In this document: piece by piece, positions 9,314 through 17,124 of the stretch
How the letters are laid out: every line of letters starts with the position of its first letter
Position numbering within the stretch: position 1 is the stretch's first letter
Assembly (NCBI GenBank): GCA_035634255.1
Contig: DASQDI010000167.1
Span: forward strand, 62,001-126,000
Reading direction: 5' to 3'
Length of the DNA stretch: 64,000 bases
DNA from: DATLMR01 sp035634255
GTDB taxonomy: Bacteria > Acidobacteriota > Blastocatellia > UBA7656
Notes under the pieces: model-generated
The model's database searches: none
What the model saw: the letters and a program-made list of their open reading frames with translations, nothing else
What the model was told of the DNA's origin: nothing
Program-made: the position numbers and the translations under genes

Positions 9314-10852
9314 ATGACCGAACAATTCACCCCCGAAGAGATCGAGATACTTTCGCCCTACGTGAGCAACACAAGCCGCCCCGTGTTCGTCGTCGAGAAC
9401 CTGCCGGAAGAGGTCGTGGCGGTGCTGTTCGCGTACTACAGCCGCAGCAAAGAGTCGCTCAGGCGGAACCTGCTGAAACTCGTTCGGGAAGAGGACCTCG
9501 ACCTGAGCGACCGCGTGAGCGTCAGAGCGGACTCCGCCGACAAGCTGGCGACCGCGAGGGAGAAGGCCAAGCAGTTCCATGAAAAGTGGGTCGTCGGGTA
9601 CGGGCACGCGAGCGTGGCCGAGCACGCCATAGCCCACATCGCCATCGAAGACGTGTCCATCGTCGCCAGCAAGATCATCGAAGACAACCGCCTCGCCAGC
9701 TACACCGAAAAATCGACGCGCTACGTCGTCTTCGATTCGGAGAAATACTACAAAGCCCCGGAGCTGGACGGCACGCCTTACCGGGACGTCTACCACGACG
9801 CCGTGCGCGCGATGATGAACCGGTACGCGGAGCTGACCCCGCAGGCGATGGAGAAGATCAAAGAGCGGATACCCCGACGCGAGGGGCAGACCGCGCTCGC
9901 TTACGCCGCCGCGTGCCGCGCGAAAGCATGCGACGTGCTCAGGTACATTCTGCCCGCGGCCACCTTCACCAACATCGGGCTCACCGTCAACGGCCGCGCG
10001 CTCGAACACATGATCACGAAGCTGTTGTCGCACCCGCTCGCGGAAGCGAGGGAGGCGGGCGAGGCGATCAAGCGGGAGGCCGTCACCGTCATCCCCACCC
10101 TGCTCAAGTACGCCGACTACAACCCATACATCTCCGACACTTACTGGGAGGTCGGAGACCTCGCGGCGGAACTGATCGGCCCGGTCGCAGCGGGCCGGGA
10201 CGGGAACGAGAGCGAGAACAGAGTCACGCTCGTCGATTACGACGACCGCGCCGAAGAGAAGCTCGTGGCCGCGATCCTTTACGAGCACACGGGCCTCCCC
10301 GCGCGCGCAGTCGAGGCGCGCGTGTTAGAGTTCACGCCCGAGCAGAAGGGGCGCGTGATCGACGAATACCTGAAGCGGCGCGGCAACTGGGACGAGCCGC
10401 TCCGCGCTCTGGAGCATGTCTATTACACTTTCGATATTCTGGTAGATTACGGGGCGTTCCGCGACATCCAGCGCCACCGCATGTCCACGCAGACGAACCA
10501 GCTTTTGACCGACGCGCACGGCTACGAGATGCCTTCGGAGATAATCGATTACGGCTGCCAGGGGGTATTTACGGAATTGATGGAGCGGGCGGGCGAGGCC
10601 TACCGCAAGATGGCCCGCGAGTTCCCCCACGAAGCGCAGTACGTCCTCCCCCTCGCTTACAGAAAGCGCGCTCTCTTCACCTGGAACCTTCGCTCGCTGC
10701 ATCACTTCATCAGCCTGCGCTCGGCCAAGCAGGGGCACGCCTCGTACCGGGCGATAGCGCAGCAGGTATTTCGGGAGATCGAGCGCGTGCAGCCGCTCCT
10801 CGCGCGCTACATCCGGGTCGACCTCGCGGACTACGCGCTCGCGAGAATATAG
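9314..10852 (+). CDS. Tandem ThyX-like (FAD-dependent thymidylate synthase family) protein
   Basis: This 512-residue protein is about twice the length of a normal ThyX (roughly 220-250) and looks like two ThyX folds in tandem. The N-terminal half has VGYGHASVAEHA (about 94-105) and, at 132-136, EKSTR, which matches the NExSxR end of the ThyX signature RHRxxSxNExSxR; its RHR positions read DNR. The C-terminal half keeps RHR at 387-389 but then reads MSTQTNQLLTD, losing the Ser/Glu/Arg part. The C-terminal half also ends with the ThyX-like AQYVLP and NLRSLHHF elements. ThyX makes dTMP from dUMP using methylene-tetrahydrofolate and FADH2. Gene dut follows 52 bp downstream, which supports a role in dTMP supply. 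Whether the protein has this activity is inferred. Confidence 0.8.
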   Translation: MTEQFTPEEIEILSPYVSNTSRPVFVVENLPEEVVAVLFAYYSRSKESLRRNLLKLVREEDLDLSDRVSVRADSADKLATAREKAKQFHEKWVVGYGHASVAEHAIAHIAIEDVSIVASKIIEDNRLASYTEKSTRYVVFDSEKYYKAPELDGTPYRDVYHDAVRAMMNRYAELTPQAMEKIKERIPRREGQTALAYAAACRAKACDVLRYILPAATFTNIGLTVNGRALEHMITKLLSHPLAEAREAGEAIKREAVTVIPTLLKYADYNPYISDTYWEVGDLAAELIGPVAAGRDGNESENRVTLVDYDDRAEEKLVAAILYEHTGLPARAVEARVLEFTPEQKGRVIDEYLKRRGNWDEPLRALEHVYYTFDILVDYGAFRDIQRHRMSTQTNQLLTDAHGYEMPSEIIDYGCQGVFTELMERAGEAYRKMAREFPHEAQYVLPLAYRKRALFTWNLRSLHHFISLRSAKQGHASYRAIAQQVFREIERVQPLLARYIRVDLADYALARI

Positions 10853-10904
10853 GATGAGACGGTAGAATCGAGTTGCAAACCAGACCGTTCGAAAGCGGGG
10901 GACG

Positions 10905-11342
10905 ATGATAGAGCTTCCGATCAGACTGCTCGACGAAGGGTTGCAGATGCCGAGGTACCAGCACGAAGGCGACGCCGGGCTCGACCTGCCGAGCCGCGTG
11001 GATGCGGTTCTTGAGCCGGGCGAGCGCGCGACGATCCCGACCGGCATATCCGTCGCCATACCCCGAGGCTACGCGGGGTTCGTGCTGATCCGGAGCGGAC
11101 TTGCCGCGCGCCACGGCATCAGCTGCGTGAACTCTCCGGGCCTCATAGACGCAGGCTTTCGCGGGGAGATCGCGGTCATCTGCCTCAACACGGACAAGCG
11201 GGAGCCTTTTCACATCAGGCGCGGGGACCGCATCGCCCAGCTCGTGATACAGAGGGTCGAGGAGGTCACGCTCGTCCCGGTCGCGGAGCTTGACGAGACC
11301 GGGCGCGGCGAGGGTGGCTTCGGCAGCACGGGCCGGGCTTGA
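10905..11342 (+). CDS. dut: Deoxyuridine 5'-triphosphate nucleotidohydrolase (dUTPase)
   Basis: This enzyme hydrolyses dUTP to dUMP and pyrophosphate, keeping uracil out of DNA and supplying the substrate for thymidylate synthase. At 145 residues it is the normal length for the trimeric family. All five family motifs are present in order: DAGLDL, RSGLA, the GLIDAGFRGEI uracil/sugar-binding hairpin, RGDRIAQLVI, and the C-terminal P-loop-like RGEGGFGSTG. It follows the tandem ThyX-like gene by 52 bp and is probably co-transcribed. The ATG at 10905 has only a weak G-rich Shine-Dalgarno, which fits translation following the upstream gene. Confidence 0.97.
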   Translation: MIELPIRLLDEGLQMPRYQHEGDAGLDLPSRVDAVLEPGERATIPTGISVAIPRGYAGFVLIRSGLAARHGISCVNSPGLIDAGFRGEIAVICLNTDKREPFHIRRGDRIAQLVIQRVEEVTLVPVAELDETGRGEGGFGSTGRA

Positions 11343-11415
11343 GCGGCGGCCACGAGGGGCCGCGCGCTCCCCATACTTCACTAAACGACCGGGACCCGGT
11401 ACAATCGCAAACACT

Positions 11416-12819
11416 ATGAGGATTCCATCAATCTTACTCTTCATGATCTTCGCCGGGCTCGTGACCCGGGCGAGCGCGGCCACGCCCACGATGCGGGTCG
11501 ATTACTACCACACGGGCAACGCTTCGCAGGAGATGTTCAGCCTTGACAAGGTCGTCATCGAGCCGCTCCCGTGGCCCGGAAACCCGGAGAAAGCCGTCGA
11601 CGACTCCAACCTCGGCAAGTACCTGTTCCAGGTGATCGACCGCCGGACCAACCGCGTCACCTACTCCCGCGGCTTCGCGTCGATCTACGGCGAGTGGGAG
11701 ACGACCGACGAGGCGAAAACGGCAAACAGAACTTTCCACGAATCTCTCCGCTTCCCGGAGCCGCAAGCGCCGGTGCAGGTCGTCCTCAAGAAGCGCGACC
11801 CGCAGAATGCTTTCCGCGAGGTGTGGAGCTTCATAGTCGACCCCAAAGACATGTTCATCGACCGCGCGAAGGCGGTCGCGCCCGCCCCTCTGATCGAGAT
11901 TCAGAAGAGCGGCGACTCGGCGCGCAAGGTCGATTTCCTGATCCTCGGCGACGGCTACACCGCGGCGGAGGCGAAGAAGTTCGAGCGGGACGCGCGAAAG
12001 CTGTCGGAGATACTCTTCTCCACTTCGCCTTTCAAAGAGCGGCGGAACGATTTCAACGTGTGGGCCCTCTGCCCCCCGGCGGCGGAGTCGGGCGTCTCGC
12101 GCCCTTCGACGGGCAAGCACAGGCAGTCCCCCGTCGGCGCCACCTACGACGCGTTCGGCTCCGAGAGGTACGTGCTGACTTTCGACAACCGCTCTTTCCG
12201 GCAGATAGCTTCGTTCGCGCCTTACGAATTCGTGGAGATTCTGGTGAACAACGAGACGTACGGAGGCGGCGGCATATTCGGGCTCTACAGCACCGTGGCC
12301 GCCGACAGCCTGTGGGCCCCCTACCTCTTCATACATGAATTCGGCCATCACTTCGCGGGCCTCGCCGACGAGTATTACACGTCGTCGGTCGCTTACGCCC
12401 CGGCCACCGGGCGCGTCGAGCCGTGGGAGCCTAACGCGACGGCCCTGCTCGATCCCGCGAACCTCAAGTGGAAAGACCTGGTATCTCCCGGCACGCCGAT
12501 ACCGACTCCGTGGGAGAAGGAGCCTTTCGAGAAGTACTCCCGCGAGATGCAGGCCAGACGCCGCACGATACGCGCGGCGAACCGCCCCGAGTCGGAGATG
12601 GACAAGCTCTTCCTGGAGCAGAAGGAGGCCGAGACCAAAAATTTCGCGCGCGAAAAGTACGCGGGCAAGGTGGGGGCCTTCGAAGGGGCGATGTACGAAG
12701 CGCAGGGGTATTTCCGGCCTCAGGTCGATTGCATAATGTTCTCGCGCAACGACGTGCCCTTCTGCGCGGTCTGCCGGCGTGCAATAGAGCAAGTCATTGA
12801 TCTATACTCTCAACGTTAG
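11416..12819 (+). CDS. Secreted M64-family metallopeptidase (IgA-peptidase-like)
   Basis: This is a 467-residue secreted zinc peptidase of family M64, whose founder cleaves IgA; most members are uncharacterised. The frame is open 42 codons further upstream, but the ATG at 11416 begins a clean signal peptide (MRIPSILLFMIFAGL, cut near ASA), so this start is preferred. The N-terminal beta-rich domain (about 25-155) precedes the catalytic domain. The zinc motif HEFGHHFAGLADEYY starts at H307, with E308 and H311 and the family's downstream LADEY. A late Cys pair (CAVC) near the C-terminus may be disulphide-linked. It lies 73 bp after dut but is functionally unrelated to it. Confidence 0.9.
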   Translation: MRIPSILLFMIFAGLVTRASAATPTMRVDYYHTGNASQEMFSLDKVVIEPLPWPGNPEKAVDDSNLGKYLFQVIDRRTNRVTYSRGFASIYGEWETTDEAKTANRTFHESLRFPEPQAPVQVVLKKRDPQNAFREVWSFIVDPKDMFIDRAKAVAPAPLIEIQKSGDSARKVDFLILGDGYTAAEAKKFERDARKLSEILFSTSPFKERRNDFNVWALCPPAAESGVSRPSTGKHRQSPVGATYDAFGSERYVLTFDNRSFRQIASFAPYEFVEILVNNETYGGGGIFGLYSTVAADSLWAPYLFIHEFGHHFAGLADEYYTSSVAYAPATGRVEPWEPNATALLDPANLKWKDLVSPGTPIPTPWEKEPFEKYSREMQARRRTIRAANRPESEMDKLFLEQKEAETKNFAREKYAGKVGAFEGAMYEAQGYFRPQVDCIMFSRNDVPFCAVCRRAIEQVIDLYSQR

Positions 12820-12902
12820 GCGGCTTCCCCTCCTGTCCCGCGCCGGAGGTAGTCATAACCTGTACGGCAGCGGGCCGGGAATCGTAACCTCTGAGGAGCA
12901 GT

Positions 12903-13355
12903 ATGAGCGAAGACAACACCCACCGCCTGCGGCCTAACGACGTCGAGCGCATTCTCGCGCGGTTCGATTCGGTCGACGCACGCTTCAATTCGGTCGATAT
13001 GAGATTCGATTACATCGACGCTCGATTCAATTCCGTTGACGCGAGGTTCGATGCCATCGATGCGCGGTTCAATTCCGTCGAGTCGCGACTCCAGACGCTC
13101 GACGCCCGCCTGACGACGCTTGAAGATAAGGTCGAGCGGCGGCCGCAGGAGACGCGGCCGGTCTGGGAGCAAGTGCTTTCCAGGCTGGACGGACTTGATG
13201 CAAGAATGAATAGCCTCGAAGGCGAAGTGCGCTCAGGCTTTCGCAAGGCGGAGCGCCAGGTTGGAGAGTTGTACAAGGACGTGCTAGCGGTGCGTGCTGA
13301 CCAGAGAGACCTGGAAAACCGGATGGACAACCTTGAGTCGGAGCCGGCGAGATAA
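12903..13355 (+). CDS. Heptad-repeat coiled-coil protein
   Basis: This is a 150-residue, highly charged protein with no signal peptide or membrane segment. Residues about 18-75 consist of seven-residue units of the form ARFxSVD (Arg-Phe at fixed positions, then a hydrophobic residue and Asp), a parallel coiled-coil pattern. A second coiled-coil region (about 85-150: RLDGLDARMNSLEGEVR and later DLENRMDNLES) follows. The DNA shows the same period as 21-bp repeats. A GAGGAG site about 8 nt before the ATG supports translation. Similar proteins turn up as stand-alone trimeric or tetrameric rods, and no function can be assigned. It converges with an aldo/keto reductase gene. Confidence 0.75.
   Translation: MSEDNTHRLRPNDVERILARFDSVDARFNSVDMRFDYIDARFNSVDARFDAIDARFNSVESRLQTLDARLTTLEDKVERRPQETRPVWEQVLSRLDGLDARMNSLEGEVRSGFRKAERQVGELYKDVLAVRADQRDLENRMDNLESEPAR
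12957..13082 (+). repeat. Six tandem 21-bp units encoding coiled-coil heptads
   Basis: Six consecutive 21-bp units follow the pattern GCG-CGN-TTC-(A/G)AT-(T/G)CN-(G/A)TN-GAN, and two more degenerate units follow. Each unit encodes one heptad of the coiled coil. Third-position differences between units indicate that the array is not newly expanded. Confidence 0.8.
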
Positions 13356-13393
13356 GCTTTCTCCCAGACCGGCACGCGCCGCTTCTTATTTTT

Positions 13394-14422
13394 TTATCGC
13401 CCCTCATTCTGTCGCTCGACCATCCACTGGGGGTAGAGCGCCCCCGGCGCGGTCGTCGCCGAAAGGCGCGCCACCTCTTCGCGGGTAAGCTCTACGTCTA
13501 CGGCCTTGAGGTTGTCTTCGAGCTGAGACATTTTACTCGCGCCGATGATGACCGAGCTCACACCCGTCTGCGCGAGCAGCCATGCGAGCGCGACCTGCGC
13601 GGGCGTCGCGTCCTTCTCTTCCGCCAGCGCAACCAGCACTTCAATCGCGTCGTAACCCCGCTCCCGGTCTATCGGGGGGAAATCGAAATTGACGCGTCGC
13701 GCGCCCTCCGGGTTGGGGTTGTCCCGGCGATACTTGCCGGAAAGAAAGCCCCCCGACAGCGGGGACCATGGCAGCACCCCGAGCCCCTCTTCGAGGCACA
13801 GCGGCAGCAGCTCGTGTTCGAGGTCGCGGCCGACGAGCGAGTAATAAGCCTGCAAAGAGACGAACCGGCTCCAACCCTTCGCGCCCGCCACGGCGACCGC
13901 CTTCGCAAGGTGGCGCGCGGACCAGTTGGAGCAGCCGAGGTAAATCACCTTGCCCTGCCGTACGAGGTCTTCGAGCGCGCGCAGGGTCTCTTCAATCGGG
14001 GTCCGCACGTCCCACCCGTGCACCTGATAGAGGTCGATGTAATCCGTGCCGAGCCTTCGCAGGCTCGCGTCGCACGCCTCCATTATGTGCTTGCGCGAAA
14101 GGCCCACGTTATTCAAATCGCCCGTGCCGCTGATCGCGCCCTCGCTCATCGGAGAGCGGACTTTAGTCGCGATCACGACCGACTCGCGCTTGGCCCCAGA
14201 GGCTTCGAGCGCCCGCCCGAGAATCTCTTCGGACTCGCCGAACGAGTACATGTCGGCGGTGTCGAAAAAGTTGATGCCCGCTTCGAGCGCCCGCGCGACC
14301 ATCCGATCAGAGCCCTGCTGATCGACCGCGCCGATGGTGTAGAAATTCGACCCGAAAGTCATGGTGCCGAGACACAGTTCTGACACTTTAAGTCCGGTGC
14401 TTCCCAGTTGACGGTATTTCAT
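13394..14422 (-). CDS. Aldo/keto reductase
   Basis: This is an NAD(P)H-dependent oxidoreductase of the AKR superfamily (TIM barrel, cytoplasmic), reducing aldehydes or ketones to alcohols. It has 342 residues from the ATG at 14422, chosen over the longer frame because a GGGAGAAG site lies just upstream and the protein then begins with the family-typical MKYRQLGSTGLKVSELCLGT. The catalytic tetrad is visible: Asp54, Tyr59, Lys87 and His135. The cofactor-site signatures SNWSA and, near the end, IIGASKMSQLEDNL are also present. It is most like the NADP-dependent AKR12/YajO-type proteins; the substrate is unknown. It lies downstream of the efflux operon on the same strand with an 84-bp gap, so co-transcription is possible but not shown. 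Confidence 0.93.
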   Translation of the reverse strand: MKYRQLGSTGLKVSELCLGTMTFGSNFYTIGAVDQQGSDRMVARALEAGINFFDTADMYSFGESEEILGRALEASGAKRESVVIATKVRSPMSEGAISGTGDLNNVGLSRKHIMEACDASLRRLGTDYIDLYQVHGWDVRTPIEETLRALEDLVRQGKVIYLGCSNWSARHLAKAVAVAGAKGWSRFVSLQAYYSLVGRDLEHELLPLCLEEGLGVLPWSPLSGGFLSGKYRRDNPNPEGARRVNFDFPPIDRERGYDAIEVLVALAEEKDATPAQVALAWLLAQTGVSSVIIGASKMSQLEDNLKAVDVELTREEVARLSATTAPGALYPQWMVERQNEGR

Positions 14423-14506
14423 GAATTCTTCTCCCTTCGAAGTATAGGTAAAGTATGACGAGCGGGCCGGCGGCATGCCAGAACGAAGAGAACGTCCGCG
14501 AAAATC

Positions 14507-15169
14507 TTATCGGCCGGAAGAGAGGGTGGCGATGGGTTGGCCTGTGATGATCTGCTGGCCCGCGCGGGCGCGCAGGACGCGCACCGTGCCGGAGATGGGG
14601 ACTCGCACTTCGACGATCTCTTCCGCCGTCGCCGGCCCCGGCGTGACGCGGCGGCCCTCGGATATCACGACGTTGTTCTGCGCGCTACGGGCGGTCTGCC
14701 GAAGGCGGTCGAGGCGCTCCTGCGCCTGCTGGTACTGCGCGCGGGCGGCGTCGAGCTGGCTTTGGGGGGCCGCGCCCGATTGGACCAGAGGCTCGATGCG
14801 CTGCGCCTCGACCGCCGCGCGATTGACCTCCGCTTCCGCCTCCGATATGCCCCTCCGCGCCGCGTCCAGGGCCGCGCGCGCCCGCGCCTGATCGTCCCCG
14901 CCCTCGGGCGGCCCGGCCTGAGCTTTCGAGGCGACCGCGATCTCGACGAGTATCGCCCCCTCACTCACGGGCGAGCCCTCGCTGACCAGAACGCGGCGCA
15001 CCTCCCCCGTGGCCGGGGCGTTGACGACGACCAGATTCGAAGGCGCGGCGCTCCTGTCGTCCGAGCGGCAGGACGCGGCCGAAAGCAGCGCGAGCAGGGA
15101 CAGTATGAAGAAAATAGGAGCCCTGCCCGCGCCGTTAAGAAATGGGTTTGATCCGGATGAGGAGATCAT
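14507..15169 (-). CDS. Minimal membrane-fusion-type lipoprotein
   Basis: This is a 220-residue predicted lipoprotein: an N-terminal hydrophobic stretch ends in the lipobox LSAASC. After it come the two halves of a lipoyl/barrel-sandwich motif (ATGEVRRVLVSEGSPVSEGA at about 53-72, and VRVPISGTVRVLRARAGQQI near the end). Between them is an alanine/arginine-rich helical hairpin. This is the core of a periplasmic adaptor (HlyD family), but the beta-barrel and membrane-proximal domains of a full-length adaptor (350-450 residues) are absent. It ends the efflux operon, 26 bp after the TolC-like gene. A full adaptor exists upstream (20418-21746), so this may be an accessory or a decayed paralogue. 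Confidence 0.75.
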   Translation of the reverse strand: MISSSGSNPFLNGAGRAPIFFILSLLALLSAASCRSDDRSAAPSNLVVVNAPATGEVRRVLVSEGSPVSEGAILVEIAVASKAQAGPPEGGDDQARARAALDAARRGISEAEAEVNRAAVEAQRIEPLVQSGAAPQSQLDAARAQYQQAQERLDRLRQTARSAQNNVVISEGRRVTPGPATAEEIVEVRVPISGTVRVLRARAGQQIITGQPIATLSSGR

Positions 15170-15195
15170 CTTTCACGCCACCGCTCGGGCCGCGG

Positions 15196-17124
15196 TCACC
15201 GGTTCGCGGGCGAGATGCTGCCCGAGACGCCCTGCTGATTCCGGCCCGGCTGCGCGTCCTTGAACAGTGTGATGTTGTTGGCCTGAAGCGTGTAGCCCGT
15301 CGCGCGCTGAAACTCCGCGATGGCTTTATTCAGGTCCGTCTGCGCCTGGAGCTCACGCCCGCGCGCCGTTATCAGATCGGTCTGCCTCTGAAGGACGAGG
15401 AAGACCGTGGATAACCCCGAGTCGAATCTTCTCTGCTCGCTCTCGTACTGCTGCTCGGCGGCGAGGCGGGCGGCGGCGGCGGCGGCCAGACGCGCTTCGG
15501 CCGATTTGACCGCTTGCAGGCTGTTGCGCACGTCGACTTCGACCTGCTGCTCCAGTTGCTCGCGCTGGTTCTGTATGCGCCGGCCTTCGGCGAGCGAGCG
15601 GCCCAGGTTCGCTTTAGCCGTCCGGTTGCCGATGGGGAACGAAAAAGTTATGCCGACGCGGGCCGTCGGGAAATTAAGGTTGAAGAGGTTGCTCAAGGAC
15701 TGGCCCGCGCCCCCGAGGAAGAAGCCGGGGAGCGTCCCGCCCGTAGAGGGCATCATCACGGGAGGCAGGCCCGCGCGTTCCGACAGCTCGTTCACGCGCG
15801 AGAGCAGGGCGACGTTGCCCTCGGTGAACGGGTTGGTCCCCCCGGCCGACGACCCGGCGAGGCCGACCGCGCTGTATGAGCCGACGAGGTCGATCTGCGG
15901 GCGCGTCTGGTCCCGGAACAGCCGCGTGTTGATCTCGTTGATCTCCGCGCTCGTCTCCGCCTGTTCCAGCTCGGGCCGGTTGGCAAGGGCGCTCGTGACG
16001 GCCTGGTCCAGGGAGACGCGGGGCGGGTCGAGAGTGACGGGGCTCGTGGGCAGGAGCGCGCGCGACCAGAGCGGCGCGGTCCGCTCGGGCAGCATCAGCG
16101 CCTTCAGGTTGTTCTCCGCGCGCGTGACGGCTTCCTGCGCGCTGTAGACGTTCTGCTCGAAGTTACGCACCTGCGCCTCCGCCGACACTATGTCGACGGG
16201 CGCGAGCGTCCCCTGCTCGACCTGCCGCCGGTTGCTTTCGAGCTGCGTGCGCGCCTGCCTGACCGCGTCGAGCTGGACCTGAAGGTTTCTCAGGGAGAAG
16301 ACGAGGTCCCAGTAAGCCTGCTGCACGCGGTTGATGGTCTCTATCACGCGCTGGCGGAACTGAAGGTCGGAGAGGGTGACGTTGCGCTTGGCGACCTCTA
16401 TGCGGCGGCGGTTCTCGTCGATCCTCAGCCCACGCAGCAGAGGCTGCGAGTAAGTAAGGGTGAGGGCGCTCGGGTACTGGGGGTTGAGCGCGGTGAACTG
16501 GTTGTTGGTCGTCGAGCGGCCGGAGCTGAAATCCAGCTGATAATTGCCGCCGAAATATGGAGAGTTTCCGGCCACGCGAACGCTCCCGGTGACGTCGGTC
16601 TGCGTGGTCGTGCCGTTCTCCCCGCCCCCGATGAAAGAGGCCGTCGGGGTCGAGGTCTTTCTATAATCGACATCGCCTTCGAGGCGCGGGTCGTACACGC
16701 CCTTCGACGATTCCACGTCGAAGCGGGCGATGTCCACGTCTATCCGCGACGTGCTGATGTCTTTATTGTTGGCGAGGGCGAGCGCTATCGCCTCGTCGAG
16801 CGTGAGCGACACCTGATCCGCGACATCGACGCCGACCCGCTCGGCCGAAGGCAGGGGGCGCTCCGGGGCCTTGTAGCCGGAGGCGACGGGGGGCGGCTCC
16901 TGCGGCAATTGCGGCTGGGCGACCACGCCTGACGGCCCCGCGCTCCGCGCCGCCGGCTTCGCCTGCGCGGGCGGCTGGCCCTGTTGACTGGCGGACTGCG
17001 CGAAGGCGCGCGGCGCGAGCCCCGCCCCCGCCGAGAGGCTCGCGCAGACGAGCAACGCCATGCATTGCCTGAGTGCGAAGCCGCCGCGTATGAACTGCTT
17101 AATCACCGGAAGTCGGATCGACAT
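15196..17124 (-). CDS. TolC-family outer-membrane efflux channel
   Basis: This outer-membrane factor of a tripartite efflux system forms the trimeric exit duct. It has 642 residues from the ATG at 17124, which has AAGGAAA upstream and starts a signal peptide of about 43 residues (…PRAFAQ). The frame is open a further 47 codons, but that would overlap the pump gene more deeply. Two homologous OEP halves are visible, with long Gln/Ala-rich helices and RPELEQAETSAE in the second repeat. A Gln/Pro-rich linker of roughly 60 residues follows the signal peptide. The start overlaps the end of the RND pump gene by 26 bp, so the two are co-transcribed. Confidence 0.92.
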   Translation of the reverse strand: MSIRLPVIKQFIRGGFALRQCMALLVCASLSAGAGLAPRAFAQSASQQGQPPAQAKPAARSAGPSGVVAQPQLPQEPPPVASGYKAPERPLPSAERVGVDVADQVSLTLDEAIALALANNKDISTSRIDVDIARFDVESSKGVYDPRLEGDVDYRKTSTPTASFIGGGENGTTTQTDVTGSVRVAGNSPYFGGNYQLDFSSGRSTTNNQFTALNPQYPSALTLTYSQPLLRGLRIDENRRRIEVAKRNVTLSDLQFRQRVIETINRVQQAYWDLVFSLRNLQVQLDAVRQARTQLESNRRQVEQGTLAPVDIVSAEAQVRNFEQNVYSAQEAVTRAENNLKALMLPERTAPLWSRALLPTSPVTLDPPRVSLDQAVTSALANRPELEQAETSAEINEINTRLFRDQTRPQIDLVGSYSAVGLAGSSAGGTNPFTEGNVALLSRVNELSERAGLPPVMMPSTGGTLPGFFLGGAGQSLSNLFNLNFPTARVGITFSFPIGNRTAKANLGRSLAEGRRIQNQREQLEQQVEVDVRNSLQAVKSAEARLAAAAAARLAAEQQYESEQRRFDSGLSTVFLVLQRQTDLITARGRELQAQTDLNKAIAEFQRATGYTLQANNITLFKDAQPGRNQQGVSGSISPANR

